Assembly: GCF_001522545.3 (NCBI RefSeq)
Contig: NC_031772.1
Span: 2,984,603-3,048,602 of the forward strand
DNA length: 64,000 bases
DNA from: Parus major
Lineage: Eukaryota; Chordata; Aves; Passeriformes; Paridae
Direction: 5' to 3'
A program made the translations under genes and the position numbers. Positions 61,511 through 64,000 of the stretch are shown piece by piece; position 1 is the stretch's first letter, and the number at the start of each line of letters is the position of its first letter. The notes beneath the pieces were generated by a model. The model did not search any database, was not told the origin of the DNA, and worked only from the letters and a program-made list of their open reading frames with translations.

Positions 61511-64000
61511 TAAAAAGAGAAAGAGAAATACTCAAATAACAAATCTGGCCAGATTTCACTTACAGCATTTCCTCACCAACAGGTGGTCTGACAGGTCTTT
61601 ATGGAATTTGTGAAACAACTGCACTAACCTCTGTCCAGTTCTAGGTAATAAATATTCCTTTTTAAATAACTGAACAGGGTCCAGCTCATTTATATATGTT
61701 GATCTATTATAAATTTAGCATTTACTGAGTGTAATGTGGTTTGTTCTTCTTTATCTCGAGGTTTTCCCCACATCACCATCACTATTTACTGTGGTAACTG
61801 CATCCAGACAACTTGGGGTGACTTTATTAGGACAGATCACAAATCTAGGAACAGTTCATTCTCTTTTACAAGGTCTCACAGCTGAAGAGGAACAATAATC
61901 CTTCTCCATTCTCCCCACCTTTAATACTCTTCCCATTCTCTCATTATTTAATTTTTTTGTCTTGGGAGCCCGAGGGTAAGAGAGGAGCCACAAAACAAAC
62001 AAAGGAAGGTTTCAAAATGTTTCCTGATGGCAAAAAGACCACCTGATGTTTTGGGGCCTTCTGCTTGTGTGTGAGGGTCTCCTATAAAGTTTACTGGGGG
62101 TGCTGTCCAGGAGCTGTTATACAGTGGCAAAGTTGGATGCCTTGATGTGAGAATGTTCTTTAATGTGGCCATAAACCTTCCTGGGCTTTACTGCAATTTG
62201 GCCATGAAAGTGGCACATAAAACAGCCTTGGACATCTGCAGTGCCAGAGAAACAGGAATGCAGATGACAGAGTCTCACACAACAAACCACAAAATTTCAT
62301 TTGTAAACTGAGTGGAAGGCAAAGGATTTATTTTGCTTTGTACCCTCTCCTGGTGAAATAAGCTTGCACTAATTTAGAGGTCAGTGGATGTAAAATGTCA
62401 TCCTCGTTACACCCTTGGTGCCCATGGGAGCCCCAAATTATGTGTGCTATAATGAAGATAATTAGAATAAGCTCCATTTTAGCTGAAGGCAAAAGGCTTT
62501 AAATCAAAAGGAGTTTGTTCTAGTAACCTTGAAATTGGGGTGAGGATTACAGGCTGCCTACTGGCACAACAAATATCTGAACTCGTGGTTTGAAAAAGTA
62601 AAAGCAGGAGATCCCCAGGGCTTGGGCATGCTGTCAGTCCTAGGCTTGCTTTTGGTAGGTAAGATGAGAATTCCTCAAGTCCTGGGTTTGCAGGCAGCAT
62701 TTCTGATGATTGCAGAGGGGCCTGAGGGTTAAACCCCTGCCTGATCCTTGGAATCCTAGATATCCTAGTTCAGTCTCTTTCTTGGTGTATGGATAGAGGA
62801 GGAACTGATGTGACACTGACCTGAGCAAGCTTCCACTGAAGGTTTTCCTTTTCAAACCATTGGATTCTGTTGTTATGCAGAGCCCTGAGTGCCTTTTTCT
62901 GTTCCAAAAGTTTTAAAACCAAAATGACGGAGCTCTGAGCTGTGAGCACTCCTGGCTGTGCATTCAGGGCTGTTTCCTCTGGTTCCTGAAGAACACGAGG
63001 AGTGTTTGCCTGTGCATTTCTGCCTCAGCCTTTCACCTCGAGGAGCAGTTTCTCTACTGGGAGAAGTTAGGATTCACTGCCCAAAGTCCCTCTTTAGGAG
63101 TTATTTTCTGTAGCTCTGCTTAAAGTTCTGCCCAAAGTCTCCATTTGTGCCCCATGAGGCGAGGCCCTGGTGTTCACTGGGTTTTCCTCACGTGCCATGG
63201 CCTCACCAGGATGAGATCCTCAGGATCCTCTGATTTCCCTGCTCTGCCCAAGCCCAGGCTTGTGGCAATGGCTTTTGATTATTCCCAAGCTGAGCTGGAT
63301 GCTGATGGGTGAAATCATTTGTGGTGTGTTATCAACCACTTCAATTTGCTTCTGCTAAGTAATGAAATCCAGTAATAAATTGGACAGACAAGCAAAATCT
63401 CTTAAACACGCTCTGGGGGGCTCTACCTATTTTCTTTCTACTCTCCTGGTGTTTCTGTTCTGTCTGTGTGAGCTTCTGCCCATGCCAGCACTCAAAATCA
63501 ACCAACCAGAGAAACTCAAAAATACTGCAGTGCTTGATAAAGCAAATGTGTGAGGCTGATCAAAGTGTTCTTGACTTCATTTTTTCCTGAATTGGGACTG
63601 GAATGCCCATGGGGTTGATGCATAGCGAATTCTGGGTGCAAAATGAAAGCAATTTCCAATATCTGAAAAAATCGTTGGGCCTCTTCTACCTTTATTTTTT
63701 TTTTTTTTTTTAAGCAGAATTTGTACCACCAGCTTGTTGGAGGTGCAGTTTTATTTTGGCTACTTTAAAATCTGAATGGAAGTTTATCCCTCACAGATGA
63801 AGGAGAAAATTGGCACCACATGGGAAAGCATAATCTGTAATGCACCCTGTCACGGCGTGAGCTCTTTGGCACAACATATGGCAACAGAATTACCTTTGTA
63901 CTACCCAACTGTGGGATATAATTCCTGCAGTCCAAGGGACTCCAGTGACAGGCAATAGATTTGAGAGTGCACATGTTCAGCATGCTGAAATGCAAGGCTG
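61511..64000. other. Non-coding DNA, no gene seen
   Basis: Contains a (T)17 run at 63695-63711. Opposing frames at 63765-63995 (minus) and 63776-63958 (plus) overlap and look like chance. The right edge of the window cuts plain sequence. Confidence 0.5.

Overview
This 64 kb window looks like vertebrate nuclear DNA from a gene-poor region of a bird genome, probably a songbird. The evidence is two fragments of the avian LINE family CR1 (35395-35980 on the minus strand, 47655-47943 on the plus strand), two endogenous-retrovirus-like solo LTRs (43425-44319 and 45121-45679, both reading on the minus strand), low overall repeat density, AT-rich composition, general CpG scarcity, and no L1, Alu or B-type SINE. 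The CR1 and LTR calls rest on recognising family hallmarks by eye, not on a database search. Placement in passerines is weaker than placement in birds.

I find no protein-coding gene I can support. The longest open frames (about 150-220 codons) either lie over repeats, such as the CR1 fragment at 35.4-36.0 kb, or show no domain, no plausible splice sites and no family I recognise. The one stretch that reads somewhat like protein is at 6458-7266: a short, coiled-coil-like, charged frame followed by two more plus-strand frames separated by stops. I list it only as a possible decayed coding sequence. I saw no tRNA, rRNA or other RNA gene and no CRISPR array. Bacterial features such as operons and ribosome binding sites do not apply here.

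Layout: 1-20 kb is ordinary non-coding DNA with one ATT microsatellite, the possible pseudogene and two small CpG-retaining segments. From 20-29 kb there are two long AT-type simple repeats, a 37 bp and a 73 bp tandem duplication, and a candidate conserved segment near 26.7 kb. At 33-38 kb an AT-rich stretch leads into the minus-strand CR1, followed by an unusual CpG-retaining block (36050-36930) and a second candidate regulatory block (37430-37690). From 38.7-46 kb is the accessory part: a hairpin, a 410 bp tract almost without G (38919-39328), an A/C-rich tract, and the two LTRs. The plus-strand CR1 follows at 47.7 kb. From 48-64 kb there is mostly plain non-coding DNA with two more candidate conserved segments (57.7 and 61.0-61.5 kb).

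The most striking observation is the G-depleted tract at 38919-39328. It has 6 G in 410 bases, while C stays at an ordinary level and A is raised by about the missing amount. That is what near-complete strand-specific G-to-A change (C deamination on the other strand) would leave, as in APOBEC-type editing of retroelement DNA. The likely role of the rest of the window is a gene desert carrying distal regulatory elements. That is an inference from CpG retention and motif content, and comparison with other bird genomes would settle it.
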